Assembly (NCBI GenBank): GCA_013202385.1
Contig: JABMOT010000157.1
Span: 1-38,267, forward strand
Source: Fidelibacterota bacterium
Lineage (GTDB): Bacteria; Fidelibacterota; UBA8477; JABMPR01
Direction of reading: 5' to 3'
Length of the DNA stretch: 38,267 nt
Made by a program: the position numbers and the translations under genes. Below the pieces are notes generated by a model. It was not told the DNA's origin and ran no database searches. It was given only the letters and a program-made list of their open reading frames with translations. Positions 1 through 7,618 of this stretch are shown here, piece after piece; within the stretch, counting starts at the first letter, position 1, and every line of letters starts with the position of its first letter.

Positions 1-58
1 AACACAACCCAGAATAGCAGACCTAAATAATTGAATTTTATACGACACAATGGGAGTG

Positions 59-1768
59 CTATTTGATTCGATATCCCTTGTCCTCGTATTCAAGCACCCA
101 ATTTACAATGATTCCTATATCCATTTTTCTGGTGCCTCCAATAAAACGTCGATTCCGAAAATAATAGGAGGAGTAATCTTTTTTGGTTTCCTTCTCCATA
201 TCTGCTCCCAAAGCTGCCAAACGCTGCTGCCATTTGATGATGTTTGTCGCTCGCAGATCCAGCCAACCTCCGCTGCACCATTTTTCGATATTATTTGCGT
301 TGATATCCAGGACCGTTCGCCCCTCAAAATTGGGCTCGGAAATATCAGGTCCTCGCAAAAATGTTTTACCATCTCTGAGGAGAATGGGCGTGCCAACTGA
401 AAGTATTGTTGAACGTAATTCCTGATTTTCAAGAATCTCCTTCTCCATCTGCAGTGCGAGTTGTTCCGGTTCAGCAGCCAGAACGGCTTCAATATTGCCC
501 TTAAGGCGTTTGAGCATATAGACCTCGTATAAGAGCTTTGTCAGACGGGGAGGTCCCAAAAGCTCGAATGCAACACTGTCTTTCCCGGTTTCCTGCTCTA
601 GCGCTTCCATCTTTTCCAAAGCGTCCTTTCGGATAAGTCCTGCACGGTATGATGGAGCCAACACAGAGCTGTCCAGACTTGATATGATGTCGTTCCCTGT
701 ATTGCCACCCTTTATTTCCAGAAGCGTCAAGTCTGCAATTTCCTCTGGGGTAACGAACTCCATCTGACCCTCACCCGTAAGCACGGAAAATTCACCTGCA
801 GAAAAATAGCCATTTTCGCCAGCATCGATATAAACAGATTCTAAAAAATCTTCCCCAACACGACTCCAGGTTGTCTCTGGAAATTTATTTAGTTTTGCAC
901 CCAAAACACTATGGGTTCCAGGCACCGCATCATACATGGGGATATGGCTTCCCCGTCGAACAACCTTCCCATACCCAATTTTCTTCCAGGCGATTGCTGC
1001 CGTTGGCTTTATTTCTTTGATTATAGGTGCGTTTGGTGTACGTCCTAACAACCAGAGCAGCATGGTGTGTGCCCCAGCCAATGATGATTTACTCATCAAC
1101 ATTTTTGAAGGCTTTTCCTCTGAGTGAGTATAAGGAATATTAAAGCCCATTCCGCCAGTTCCACTGGTTCCAACTTTAAGATAGAGCTGAGTCTCTGCCT
1201 GCCGCATGCTTTCGATGAGTATCTGGACGTGGCGTATCAGTTGTGGAATATAGAGGGTGGAAATTATACGTTCCACAGTCTCGATGAGTTGGTCATTTTC
1301 CGTCTTTCCATGACGGATAGCATTAATTTCAGCTCGTAATTCTGCGACAATTTGATAGACATTCTGATAAGCAAAGGCAGTTGCCGTATTGATACAATCA
1401 ATCAGAATTTGTGGCTTATATAAATCCATAATCTGGAACAGCTTTGAGCTACTCAGAATATCTGGACCCAAATCATCATATATATCATGGATCAGCAACT
1501 CGACTTGCTCAGGCTTAGCATAAATATCCGCTTTGGAAAGGAAGGATAATTCTTCACGAACAAACAGATCCCCGTGAACAGATATTATTTTTGTCCCCCG
1601 GTTCAATGGATGATTTTCAAGGATGAGCCGAATTTCTTCCGCCTCATTTTTACGCAACGAGGTGACTATTAATTCGGATGGATGTTCCTCAAGTAATTGT
1701 TTGGCAATGGCTTGACCAACCAGTCCCCAACCCCCAAAAATCATGATGCTTTTACCCCTAATGTCCAT
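59..1768 (-). CDS. Rossmann-fold NAD(P)-binding protein of unknown function (SDR-like)
   Basis: A 569-residue protein whose N-terminus reads IMIFGGWGLVGQAIA (residues 9-23). This is a glycine-rich GxxGxxG dinucleotide-binding loop after a first beta strand. Near residue 120 a hydrophobic strand ends in DCINTATAF, and around residue 200 lies KVGTSGTGGMGFN, then SKSSLAGAHT. The order resembles the catalytic half of extended short-chain dehydrogenases, but I cannot assign a Tyr-x-x-x-Lys pair. The C-terminal 250 residues match no domain I know. It is soluble, with no signal peptide or membrane segment. Its ATG lies inside the end of rluB (11-base overlap), so it is probably translated with the trpS-scpA-scpB-rluB group. 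I see the nucleotide-binding motif; the enzyme class is inference and no substrate can be named. Confidence 0.75.
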   Translation of the reverse strand: MDIRGKSIMIFGGWGLVGQAIAKQLLEEHPSELIVTSLRKNEAEEIRLILENHPLNRGTKIISVHGDLFVREELSFLSKADIYAKPEQVELLIHDIYDDLGPDILSSSKLFQIMDLYKPQILIDCINTATAFAYQNVYQIVAELRAEINAIRHGKTENDQLIETVERIISTLYIPQLIRHVQILIESMRQAETQLYLKVGTSGTGGMGFNIPYTHSEEKPSKMLMSKSSLAGAHTMLLWLLGRTPNAPIIKEIKPTAAIAWKKIGYGKVVRRGSHIPMYDAVPGTHSVLGAKLNKFPETTWSRVGEDFLESVYIDAGENGYFSAGEFSVLTGEGQMEFVTPEEIADLTLLEIKGGNTGNDIISSLDSSVLAPSYRAGLIRKDALEKMEALEQETGKDSVAFELLGPPRLTKLLYEVYMLKRLKGNIEAVLAAEPEQLALQMEKEILENQELRSTILSVGTPILLRDGKTFLRGPDISEPNFEGRTVLDINANNIEKWCSGGWLDLRATNIIKWQQRLAALGADMEKETKKDYSSYYFRNRRFIGGTRKMDIGIIVNWVLEYEDKGYRIK

Positions 1769-2522
1769 GAGCCAGTTCCTTCAATTTTGTGATCTCTGCC
1801 AGCGTCAATTCACGGTATTTTCCCAGGGCAAGGTCATCGACTCGTAGAAAGGCAAATTGCTCCCGGTGAAGCTTGACCACCTTGTGGCCAAGAGCCATGA
1901 ATATTCTTTTTATTTCGCGCTTGCGTCCTTCCCTGAGAACCAATTTCACTTCTGTATGCCGATCGAAATAGTGGTGATCGAGGACTTCTGCGATTGCAGG
2001 AGTGTTGGCTTCAATATTTATGCCAAGCGGTATACGGTCGAGATCTTCTTTGCTCACATTTCCAAGCACACGCACAGCGTATGTTTTGGGGATCTGAAAT
2101 TTTGGGTGGGTCAGACTGTAAGCCAAATCCCCATCGTTGGTTAAAATAATAGCGCCAGTTGTGTCAAAATCCAATCTGCCAACTGGATAAATACGATCTG
2201 TTGAGGGTATAAAGTCGACGATAGTCTTACGACCAAAAGGATCTGCAGTTGTGGTGATCACTTGCATGGGTTTATTCAGGAGATAATAATGGAAATTCGG
2301 TTCTAATAATATTCGATTCCCCTGGAAGACGACCTCATCTTTTGAGATGTTTATTCTGGTGGCGGGATTTGATTCGATTTTTCCATTAATGCTAACCAGA
2401 CCCTTCTGGATCAAGTCATCACATACTCTTCGCGAGCCTAACCCGGCCATGGCTAAGAATCGATTAAATCGAATTTCTTCGTCAGGATCAGCAGTCATCA
2501 TTGCTTGAGAAGTTTTGAACAT
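1758..2522 (-). CDS. rluB: rRNA large-subunit pseudouridine synthase, RluB/RsuA family
   Basis: A 254-residue RsuA/RluB/RluE/RluF-type pseudouridine synthase, which isomerises a uridine in rRNA. Residues 18-65 form an S4 RNA-binding domain (RFNRFLAMAGLGSRR onward). The catalytic motif GRLD is at 115-118, with D118 the expected nucleophile, followed by TTGAIILTNDG. A conserved GRKREIKRIF block lies near residue 200. The first eight residues lack an obvious ribosome-binding site and are not part of the S4 domain, so a start at Met8 or Met9 is possible. The gene follows scpB after a 212-base gap and overlaps the next gene by 11 bases. The scpA-scpB-rluB neighbourhood is widespread in bacteria and supports the RluB name over RsuA. 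Confidence 0.92.
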   Translation of the reverse strand: MFKTSQAMMTADPDEEIRFNRFLAMAGLGSRRVCDDLIQKGLVSINGKIESNPATRINISKDEVVFQGNRILLEPNFHYYLLNKPMQVITTTADPFGRKTIVDFIPSTDRIYPVGRLDFDTTGAIILTNDGDLAYSLTHPKFQIPKTYAVRVLGNVSKEDLDRIPLGINIEANTPAIAEVLDHHYFDRHTEVKLVLREGRKREIKRIFMALGHKVVKLHREQFAFLRVDDLALGKYRELTLAEITKLKELAHGH

Positions 2523-2548
2523 GATTTTGATTCATATTAATCGCAGGG

Positions 2549-2563
2549 TGCGAGGGGCTCGCA
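2549..2563. repeat. Short hairpin in the rluB leader
   Basis: TGCGAG and CTCGCA form a perfect 6-base-pair stem around a GGG loop. It lies 27 bases upstream of the rluB ATG, inside the 212-base gap between scpB and rluB. No T-run follows on either strand, so it is not a typical terminator. A role in the rluB leader is only a guess. Confidence 0.35.
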
Positions 2564-2639
2564 AAGGGGCCAGGGAATACGCTAGCGCTATTATCCATTA
2601 CAGGTAGTTTGCAGTCCTTTTAATGACAAAGAGTTAATG

Positions 2640-2657
2640 TGTTTCAAATTAAACACG
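2640..2657. promoter_or_regulatory. Inverted repeat, possible operator upstream of rluB
   Basis: GTGTTT and AAACAC form perfect 6-base arms around a CAAATT spacer in the scpB-rluB gap. The size and symmetry suit a dimeric DNA-binding protein. No regulator is encoded nearby and no convincing promoter boxes are visible beside it. The symmetry is directly visible; the function is inferred. Confidence 0.3.
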
Positions 2658-2734
2658 GTTCATTTTTTTATCTAGGTCTTCGCGATCATTACGATAAAAG
2701 ATAGTCGTCTTTTGAAGCACGGGAAAAAAGCAGC

Positions 2735-3322
2735 TTAAACCAGATCGTCCTGCTCCTCAACAAGAATGTCTTCCACTTCTCGAAGCTTTGGCAAATCATT
2801 TACAGAATTCAAGCCAAAATATTGTAAAAATTCAGCACTGGTCCTATACAGAAGTGCCCGACCAGGTCCTTCATCTCGGCCCCTGATTTCAAGCAATTTC
2901 CGATCCAGTAATGTGCGCAGCGATGAATCTGAACTTACACCCCGGATGGATTCAATATCATTCCTGGTGACAGGTTGTCGATAGCACACGATAGCGAGAG
3001 TTTCGAGAGCAGCCTGGGATAGTCTCAACTTACCTGATTTTGAGAATAGTCCCTTGATATAATGTTCATATTCAGCCCGGGTGACGATTTGGAAGCCACC
3101 GGCAACTTCTTTTATAAAGAAAGATCGATCAGAATTAATGTAATCGGCCTGAAGTTCAGCAATTATCTCAGTGAGGGGAAGCTGGATTTCCCCTTCGCCC
3201 AAGCAAGCTTGAAACCGGGCATCGGTCAACGGCTCTGGTGTCGCGATAAGTAGCGCTTCAACGATCTGCTTTAATTCATTAATTTCCAAATTGGTTCCCT
3301 CGTGAGATAAGAAGATCATCAA
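2735..3322 (-). CDS. scpB: Segregation and condensation protein B
   Basis: A 195-residue ScpB, the winged-helix subunit that binds ScpA and, with SMC, forms the bacterial condensin. The core begins at INELKQIVEALLI. It contains SQAALETLAIVCYRQPVTR, a ScpB hallmark, then IESIRGVSSDSSLRTLLDRKL and an RALLYRTSAEFL segment. The length is normal. The ATG at 3322 overlaps scpA by 44 bases. A TTG at 3289, seven bases after a GAGGG ribosome-binding site, would begin just before the conserved core and leave an 11-base overlap, so it may be the real start. The neighbour is scpA upstream. Confidence 0.95.
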   Translation of the reverse strand: MMIFLSHEGTNLEINELKQIVEALLIATPEPLTDARFQACLGEGEIQLPLTEIIAELQADYINSDRSFFIKEVAGGFQIVTRAEYEHYIKGLFSKSGKLRLSQAALETLAIVCYRQPVTRNDIESIRGVSSDSSLRTLLDRKLLEIRGRDEGPGRALLYRTSAEFLQYFGLNSVNDLPKLREVEDILVEEQDDLV

Positions 3323-4007
3323 ATAATTTGGTCTGTTTTACCTTTACCTGGCGATTGCGCAACATTTCCAGGATGGCGAGGAAAGTTACCACGACAATGA
3401 GGCGGGAGTTGAATTGCTCGAGCAGGGTTGAAAAACTTAATTTTGCCTTGGCCTGGAGCAGTCCATTCAAATAGCCGACTTGCTCAGACAAGGTCACTTC
3501 TTCAACGGCAACAGAATGGGTTGCAGGTTCTTCGAAATTCTTTATGAGATACTGGAAGGTCAGCATGATATCATATAATTTTACATCCTCCAGAATGGCC
3601 GTTTGATCCTCCTGCTGCGGGGTCCAATTGATGGGTATGTGATAATAGTAGGGTCTCTCGTGGCGCTCCAGTTCGGCGAAATTAGCTGTGGCTTCCTTGT
3701 ATCGCTTGTATTCAAGCAACATATTCATTAATTCTGTACGTGGATCTTCTATTTCGTCATCACCCTCAGCCTCTATGGGTAGGAGCATCCGAGCCTTGAT
3801 TTTCATCAACGTGGCCGCCATGAGAACAAAGTCTCCTGCGGACTGCAATTTTAGCTCCTTAGCTAACAAAACATAAGTGAGAAATTTCTTGGTTATCTGG
3901 GCGATGGGGATATCGTAAATATTCAGTTCATCTTGTTTGATTAGGAAAAGTAGAAGATCCAGGGGACCCTCAAACATTTCCAAGTCAATGCGATGGTTTT
4001 TATCCAT
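3279..4007 (-). CDS. scpA: Segregation and condensation protein A
   Basis: A 242-residue ScpA, the kleisin subunit linking SMC heads and binding ScpB. The N-terminus (residues 8-30) carries the signature FEGPLDLLLFLIKQDELNIY, followed by DIPIAQITKKF. The middle contains the acidic, variable linker (EAEGDDEIEDP), and the C-terminal winged helix includes VVTFLAILEMLR. Its ATG shares one base with the trpS stop (TAATG), showing translational coupling. scpB overlaps its end. The trpS-scpA-scpB-rluB order supports the call. Confidence 0.95.
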   Translation of the reverse strand: MDKNHRIDLEMFEGPLDLLLFLIKQDELNIYDIPIAQITKKFLTYVLLAKELKLQSAGDFVLMAATLMKIKARMLLPIEAEGDDEIEDPRTELMNMLLEYKRYKEATANFAELERHERPYYYHIPINWTPQQEDQTAILEDVKLYDIMLTFQYLIKNFEEPATHSVAVEEVTLSEQVGYLNGLLQAKAKLSFSTLLEQFNSRLIVVVTFLAILEMLRNRQVKVKQTKLFDDLLISRGNQFGN

Positions 4008-5029
4008 TATGGGCGACCAGCTGGTACGAATCCAAGCTTGCGATGAACTTTTGTCAGTGTTTTTGAAGCCATATATCGGGCACGCTTGGCACCGTCATCC
4101 AGAATTTTTGTCAAGTATCCTTTTTCCTTCATAATTGTATCATAGCGATTCTGGAAAGGCTCCAGAAAAGCGACTAAAGCGTCAGCTAATTCATTCTTTA
4201 AATCACTGTAGGACTGACTCGAAAAGTGGTTGACAACATCGTCAATGCTCTGGTTATTCAGGACGGAATAGATGGTAAGCAAATTCCCAACTCCAGGGCT
4301 GTGGATAGAGTCAGATGTTATTTCAGTTGCCGAATCAGTCACGGCACGTCTGATCTTACGCCTGATCACATCTGGCGGGTCCAGCAAGGAGATATAGTTA
4401 TTTTCGTTGCTGTCAGATTTAGACATCTTTTTTTCCGTATCCTGTAAGCTCATTATTCTGGCGCCTGCTTCTGGGATAAAGGGTTCTGGCACTTTAAATG
4501 TTGGTGAGTAAGTATTGTTAAAACGGGCGGCAATATCTCGCGTCAGCTCCAGGTGTTGCTTCTGGTCAGCCCCCACAGGTACCAAATCGGTCTGATAGAG
4601 TAGAATGTCTGCTGCCATAAGGGCTGGATAGGCGTAGAGTCCAGCATTAATATTTTCCTCATATCTGAGCGATTTATCTTTAAACTGGGTCATTCGATTT
4701 AATTCGCCCATGTATGTGAAACAATTCAATATCCAGGCGAGTTCGGCATGCTGGGGGACGTGTGATTGCAGAAAAATGATATTTTGATCAGGATCTATTC
4801 CGGCTGCCAGATATTGGGCGGCAAATGAAAGGCAGCGCTGGCGTAATTCAGCCGGTTTTTGCCTGACAGTAATCGCATGTAAATCTACTACCATAAATAT
4901 ACCGAAGTAATCCTCCTGCATATTTACCCAGTTGCGCATGGCGCCAACATAATTTCCTAGCGCCAGGTGTCCCGAAGGTTGAATACCAGACAGCAATATT
5001 GGTTTAGTGTTCGTTTGAAGTTCAGTCAT
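4007..5029 (-). CDS. trpS: Tryptophanyl-tRNA synthetase
   Basis: A 340-residue class I aminoacyl-tRNA synthetase that charges tRNA-Trp. The N-terminus has SGIQPSGHLALGNYVG (14-29), containing the HIGH-type motif in its TrpRS form. VDLHAIT follows at 48-54. KMSKS is exact at 201-205, preceded by RIMSLQDTEK. The length is typical of bacterial TrpRS. No strong ribosome-binding site precedes the ATG, but the gene starts 16 bases after the upstream endopeptidase gene, so coupled translation is likely. The stop overlaps the scpA start by one base. Confidence 0.97.
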   Translation of the reverse strand: MTELQTNTKPILLSGIQPSGHLALGNYVGAMRNWVNMQEDYFGIFMVVDLHAITVRQKPAELRQRCLSFAAQYLAAGIDPDQNIIFLQSHVPQHAELAWILNCFTYMGELNRMTQFKDKSLRYEENINAGLYAYPALMAADILLYQTDLVPVGADQKQHLELTRDIAARFNNTYSPTFKVPEPFIPEAGARIMSLQDTEKKMSKSDSNENNYISLLDPPDVIRRKIRRAVTDSATEITSDSIHSPGVGNLLTIYSVLNNQSIDDVVNHFSSQSYSDLKNELADALVAFLEPFQNRYDTIMKEKGYLTKILDDGAKRARYMASKTLTKVHRKLGFVPAGRP

Positions 5030-5045
5030 GATTGAATATTTCTAA

Positions 5046-5837
5046 TTATAGAATGCGGATTGTCTTGGTAAAGAATTTGGAATATTTCTCAAGATAAAGA
5101 CTCGTATTTTCAGGATTGAGGCTGTTAAGTTTCACAAACCCAGAGGCATGGATAAAGTCACCATTCCCCAATGAAATCGCAACATGGGTGATATTTTCAG
5201 AACGCTCAGTAAAGAAAATTAAGTCTCCAACTGCCCAATGATAATACGCATCATCGACGGGTTTCCCAACCAGCGCTTGCTGGCGAGCATCTCTTGGCAA
5301 TTGAATCCCATTGAGCAAAAAGCAGGTTTGAACAAAACCGGAGCAGTCAAAGCCTTTGGGTGATCGACCACCCCACGAATATTGGGTCCCCAGAAAAGTA
5401 AATGCAGTTTGGATCACTTGCTCAATATCAGGTGATGCTACCGGGATTCGGGGATTATTCTCAACCCAGCCACTCAGACCATCAGGGAGCAGTACTTTTA
5501 CCCAGGCTCCTTGGTTCTCGAGAACCGGCAACTTAGAGAGCAATGTGATGTCTCGAATCGTCTCGGATTGCTTATCCGGACTCTGATAAACCCATGATAT
5601 GGGTGCTCCGTGATGGTAAAAATTATGACCATCCCAATTCTCCGGTTTATTGACGACAAAGAATCTGGCTACCCAGCCTTCATAGCCATCTTCTTGACGA
5701 ATCAGAATCCAATGCTCTTGATCGTCAAGAATTTCCAATGATTCAGCCAAATAAGTCTGAGAAATGCTCTCTGATTTAAAGCTGGCTTCCTGGTAAATGA
5801 AAGCGACGCTTACATTTGTCAACATCTGCAAAGCCAA
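5046..5837 (-). CDS. NlpC/P60 endopeptidase, YkfC-like (SH3b-SH3b-NlpC), murein peptide recycling
   Basis: A cytoplasmic-type cysteine peptidase of 263 residues from the TTG at 5837. I chose this start because AAAGGAGG lies six bases upstream; the frame stays open to an upstream start at 5888 that has no such site. Two SH3b-like segments (ending EGWVARFF and SGWVENN) precede an NlpC/P60 domain. The catalytic Cys is in DCSG (C165). His218 lies in THVAISLGNGD and His230 in DFIHASG. The Cys-to-His spacings of 53 and 12 equal those I recall for Bacillus cereus YkfC (C238, H291, H303). PRDA sits 18 residues after the Cys, where YkfC has the Asp that binds the free amine. There is no signal peptide. 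The likely reaction cleaves L-Ala-gamma-D-Glu from muropeptides. The spacing match is seen; the substrate is inferred. Confidence 0.85.
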   Translation of the reverse strand: MALQMLTNVSVAFIYQEASFKSESISQTYLAESLEILDDQEHWILIRQEDGYEGWVARFFVVNKPENWDGHNFYHHGAPISWVYQSPDKQSETIRDITLLSKLPVLENQGAWVKVLLPDGLSGWVENNPRIPVASPDIEQVIQTAFTFLGTQYSWGGRSPKGFDCSGFVQTCFLLNGIQLPRDARQQALVGKPVDDAYYHWAVGDLIFFTERSENITHVAISLGNGDFIHASGFVKLNSLNPENTSLYLEKYSKFFTKTIRIL

Positions 5838-6056
5838 ATAGACCCTCCTTTGTGAGGCGGAATTTAATCGCTGATTACAGTGAAACAAGGGTTGGTCAAA
5901 ATTGACCTTTCAGAGAATTCATACTTAAAAAGTCTGGTCAAAATATTGTTTGCCCTACTTCAGCCTTTGCAGTAAATAGTCGCCATGCTTGCCGACTCAC
6001 CACAATCCCCTCAAGATGATACTGTAACAATACGCTAAGAAACAAATCTGACTATT
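5838..6056. promoter_or_regulatory. Divergent control region between the endopeptidase gene and menF, with palindrome
   Basis: This gap separates the leftward trpS group from the rightward menaquinone operon and should hold both promoters. GGTCAA-AA-TTGACC (5894-5907) is a palindrome with perfect 6-base arms. Its left half, TGGTCAAAAT (5893-5902), recurs as a direct repeat at 5935-5944, exactly 42 bases on, close to four helical turns. A weak promoter candidate for menF is TTGCCC (5950-5955), 17 bases, then TAAATA (5973-5978). The ribosome-binding site of the leftward gene (AAAGGAGG) lies at about 5844-5851. The repeats are visible; operator function is inferred. Confidence 0.4.
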
Positions 6057-7424
6057 ATGGATCCACTGGCACTATCCACCGCAAAAATTCGACTTCTTGA
6101 ACAGCTCCACACGGCCGTTGGGAATCTAGGGGATGTGGGGACCTCTTCTATTATTAGATGCAGTGTTGAAGTTGAAAACGTTACCGCTATGCAGTGGCTG
6201 GCCTGTCAATCCGATCCCGTAAAAACATATTGGGCCAACCGCAATCAGGAATTCAAAATGGCCGGCATCGGCATTGCTCACGAGATCTCTGGATCCGGGA
6301 CTCCTGATCTTCGTGCCCTTTTCAAAGACCTGCGTACTCTGCTAAATCCAGATTATCCAGAGCTACGCTACTATGGTGGCTTTCAATTCAATCAGAGTAG
6401 GGAGCCAGCAGATGAATGGCGGACCTTCGGTACCTATCGATTTATTATTCCCCTTATCGAGCTTCACCGTTCTAATGCGGGCACTTTTCTGGTCTGCAAT
6501 TATTATCACAGAAATGGCCAGGAGAATCAGCAAGAGGAACTTGAGCATAAATTGGACGAACTCCAAGTCGAGCTCACTCTAAGTGATTGGGTGGAACGAA
6601 CCATATTGCATCGTCAAGATGTTCCTGATCGAAATGGCTGGCAAGACGCTCTCCAGAGTGCGCTCATCGACATGAACTTGGGAAAGTTTGAGAAGGTCGT
6701 TCTGGCAAGAAAAGCGACCCTTACCTTCAATGATCCCGTTGATCCAGTTGCTTATCTGTTAAGACTGCGCAGAATGTCTGAAGAAACCTTCAATTTTTAT
6801 TTCCAGACTGATGACGGTCATGCATTTTTGGGAGCCACACCGGAACGTCTTTTCAAGCGTCAGGGGCGTACGATTCACACTGAAGCAATTGCCGGCACGC
6901 GACCGAGAGGGAAAACAACAAAAGATGATGAACGCCTGACCCGCGTATTGCTCAATTCTGAGAAGGAACTCAGAGAGCACGCCATTGTTGTTGACATGAT
7001 TAATAATGTACTTGCGAAGCACTGCAAAAACCTGGTTGTGGATGAAGAAGTCCAAATAACCAGACTCTCCCACGTTCAACATCTTTGTAAGCATTTTAGA
7101 GGGGAATTGGACGATGAGACAGGGGATGCCGAGCTTCTCTACGACCTCCACCCCACGCCTGCCATGGGCGGCTATCCTACTCAAATAGCACTTAAAGCAA
7201 TAGATAAATTGGAAGCTTTCAATCGGGGCTGGTATGCTGCACCGATCGGGTTTGTCGGGCACGATCATACAGAGTTTGTTGTGGCCATTCGATCTGCCCT
7301 TATTGAAAGAGAACGGGTTTCACTTTATTCAGGTGCCGGTATTGTGATTGGTTCTGATCCCGATGAAGAGTGGCAGGAAATAGAGGACAAAATCAGCAAA
7401 TTTCTCAAGGCACTAGATCTTTAA
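6057..7424 (+). CDS. menF: Isochorismate synthase (menaquinone pathway)
   Basis: A 455-residue chorismate-utilising enzyme that isomerises chorismate to isochorismate, the first committed step of menaquinone synthesis. The catalytic half starts near residue 180. It shows LGKFEKVVLARK with the probable general base K213, LGATPERLF (258-266), EAIAGTRPRG (276-285), ELREHAIVVDMI with the magnesium-binding Glu, HPTPAMGG (365-372), and YSGAGIVIGSDPDEEWQEIEDK near the C-terminus. PTPAMGG and GTRPRG are typical of isochorismate synthases. No strong ribosome-binding site precedes the ATG. It is the first gene of the operon, 195 bases ahead of menD. A salicylate-related role is unlikely given the men neighbours. 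Confidence 0.95.
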   Translation: MDPLALSTAKIRLLEQLHTAVGNLGDVGTSSIIRCSVEVENVTAMQWLACQSDPVKTYWANRNQEFKMAGIGIAHEISGSGTPDLRALFKDLRTLLNPDYPELRYYGGFQFNQSREPADEWRTFGTYRFIIPLIELHRSNAGTFLVCNYYHRNGQENQQEELEHKLDELQVELTLSDWVERTILHRQDVPDRNGWQDALQSALIDMNLGKFEKVVLARKATLTFNDPVDPVAYLLRLRRMSEETFNFYFQTDDGHAFLGATPERLFKRQGRTIHTEAIAGTRPRGKTTKDDERLTRVLLNSEKELREHAIVVDMINNVLAKHCKNLVVDEEVQITRLSHVQHLCKHFRGELDDETGDAELLYDLHPTPAMGGYPTQIALKAIDKLEAFNRGWYAAPIGFVGHDHTEFVVAIRSALIERERVSLYSGAGIVIGSDPDEEWQEIEDKISKFLKALDL

Positions 7425-7461
7425 GTAATTTCAAAATGAGCTAAGCAGGCATATTTGGATC

Positions 7462-7487
7462 CCGGCGGGGATTCAAATCCCAGCCGG
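7462..7487. repeat. Strong intergenic hairpin between menF and menD
   Basis: CCGGC pairs with GCCGG, then after a single G/A mismatch GGGAT pairs with ATCCC, closing a TCAA tetraloop. This makes ten paired bases plus one mismatch, starting 37 bases after the menF stop. No T-run follows, so it does not look like an intrinsic terminator. Possible roles are mRNA processing or stabilisation, partial attenuation between menF and the rest of the operon, or a copy of a dispersed palindromic repeat. Confidence 0.55.
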
Positions 7488-7618
7488 TGAATAATATTCC
7501 GTCTTCAAACGAACCCATCATTTTTGCCACTTCATTCAATGCCCATTTTCATTAGATTGAAGCCAATGAATTATGTTTGTGTAGATACAAATTGTGGCCA
7601 CCTATTAAAAGTCACCCA

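Noticed and set aside
6759-7268. 169-residue antisense frame within menF
   Set aside because: It is the complement of conserved menF catalytic codons, with no ribosome-binding site or domain of its own.
7460-7490. GGGATTCAAATCCC looks like a tRNA T-arm
   Set aside because: The loop lacks the required G53-C61 pair, and a full tRNA would run into the menF coding sequence with no acceptor or anticodon arms.
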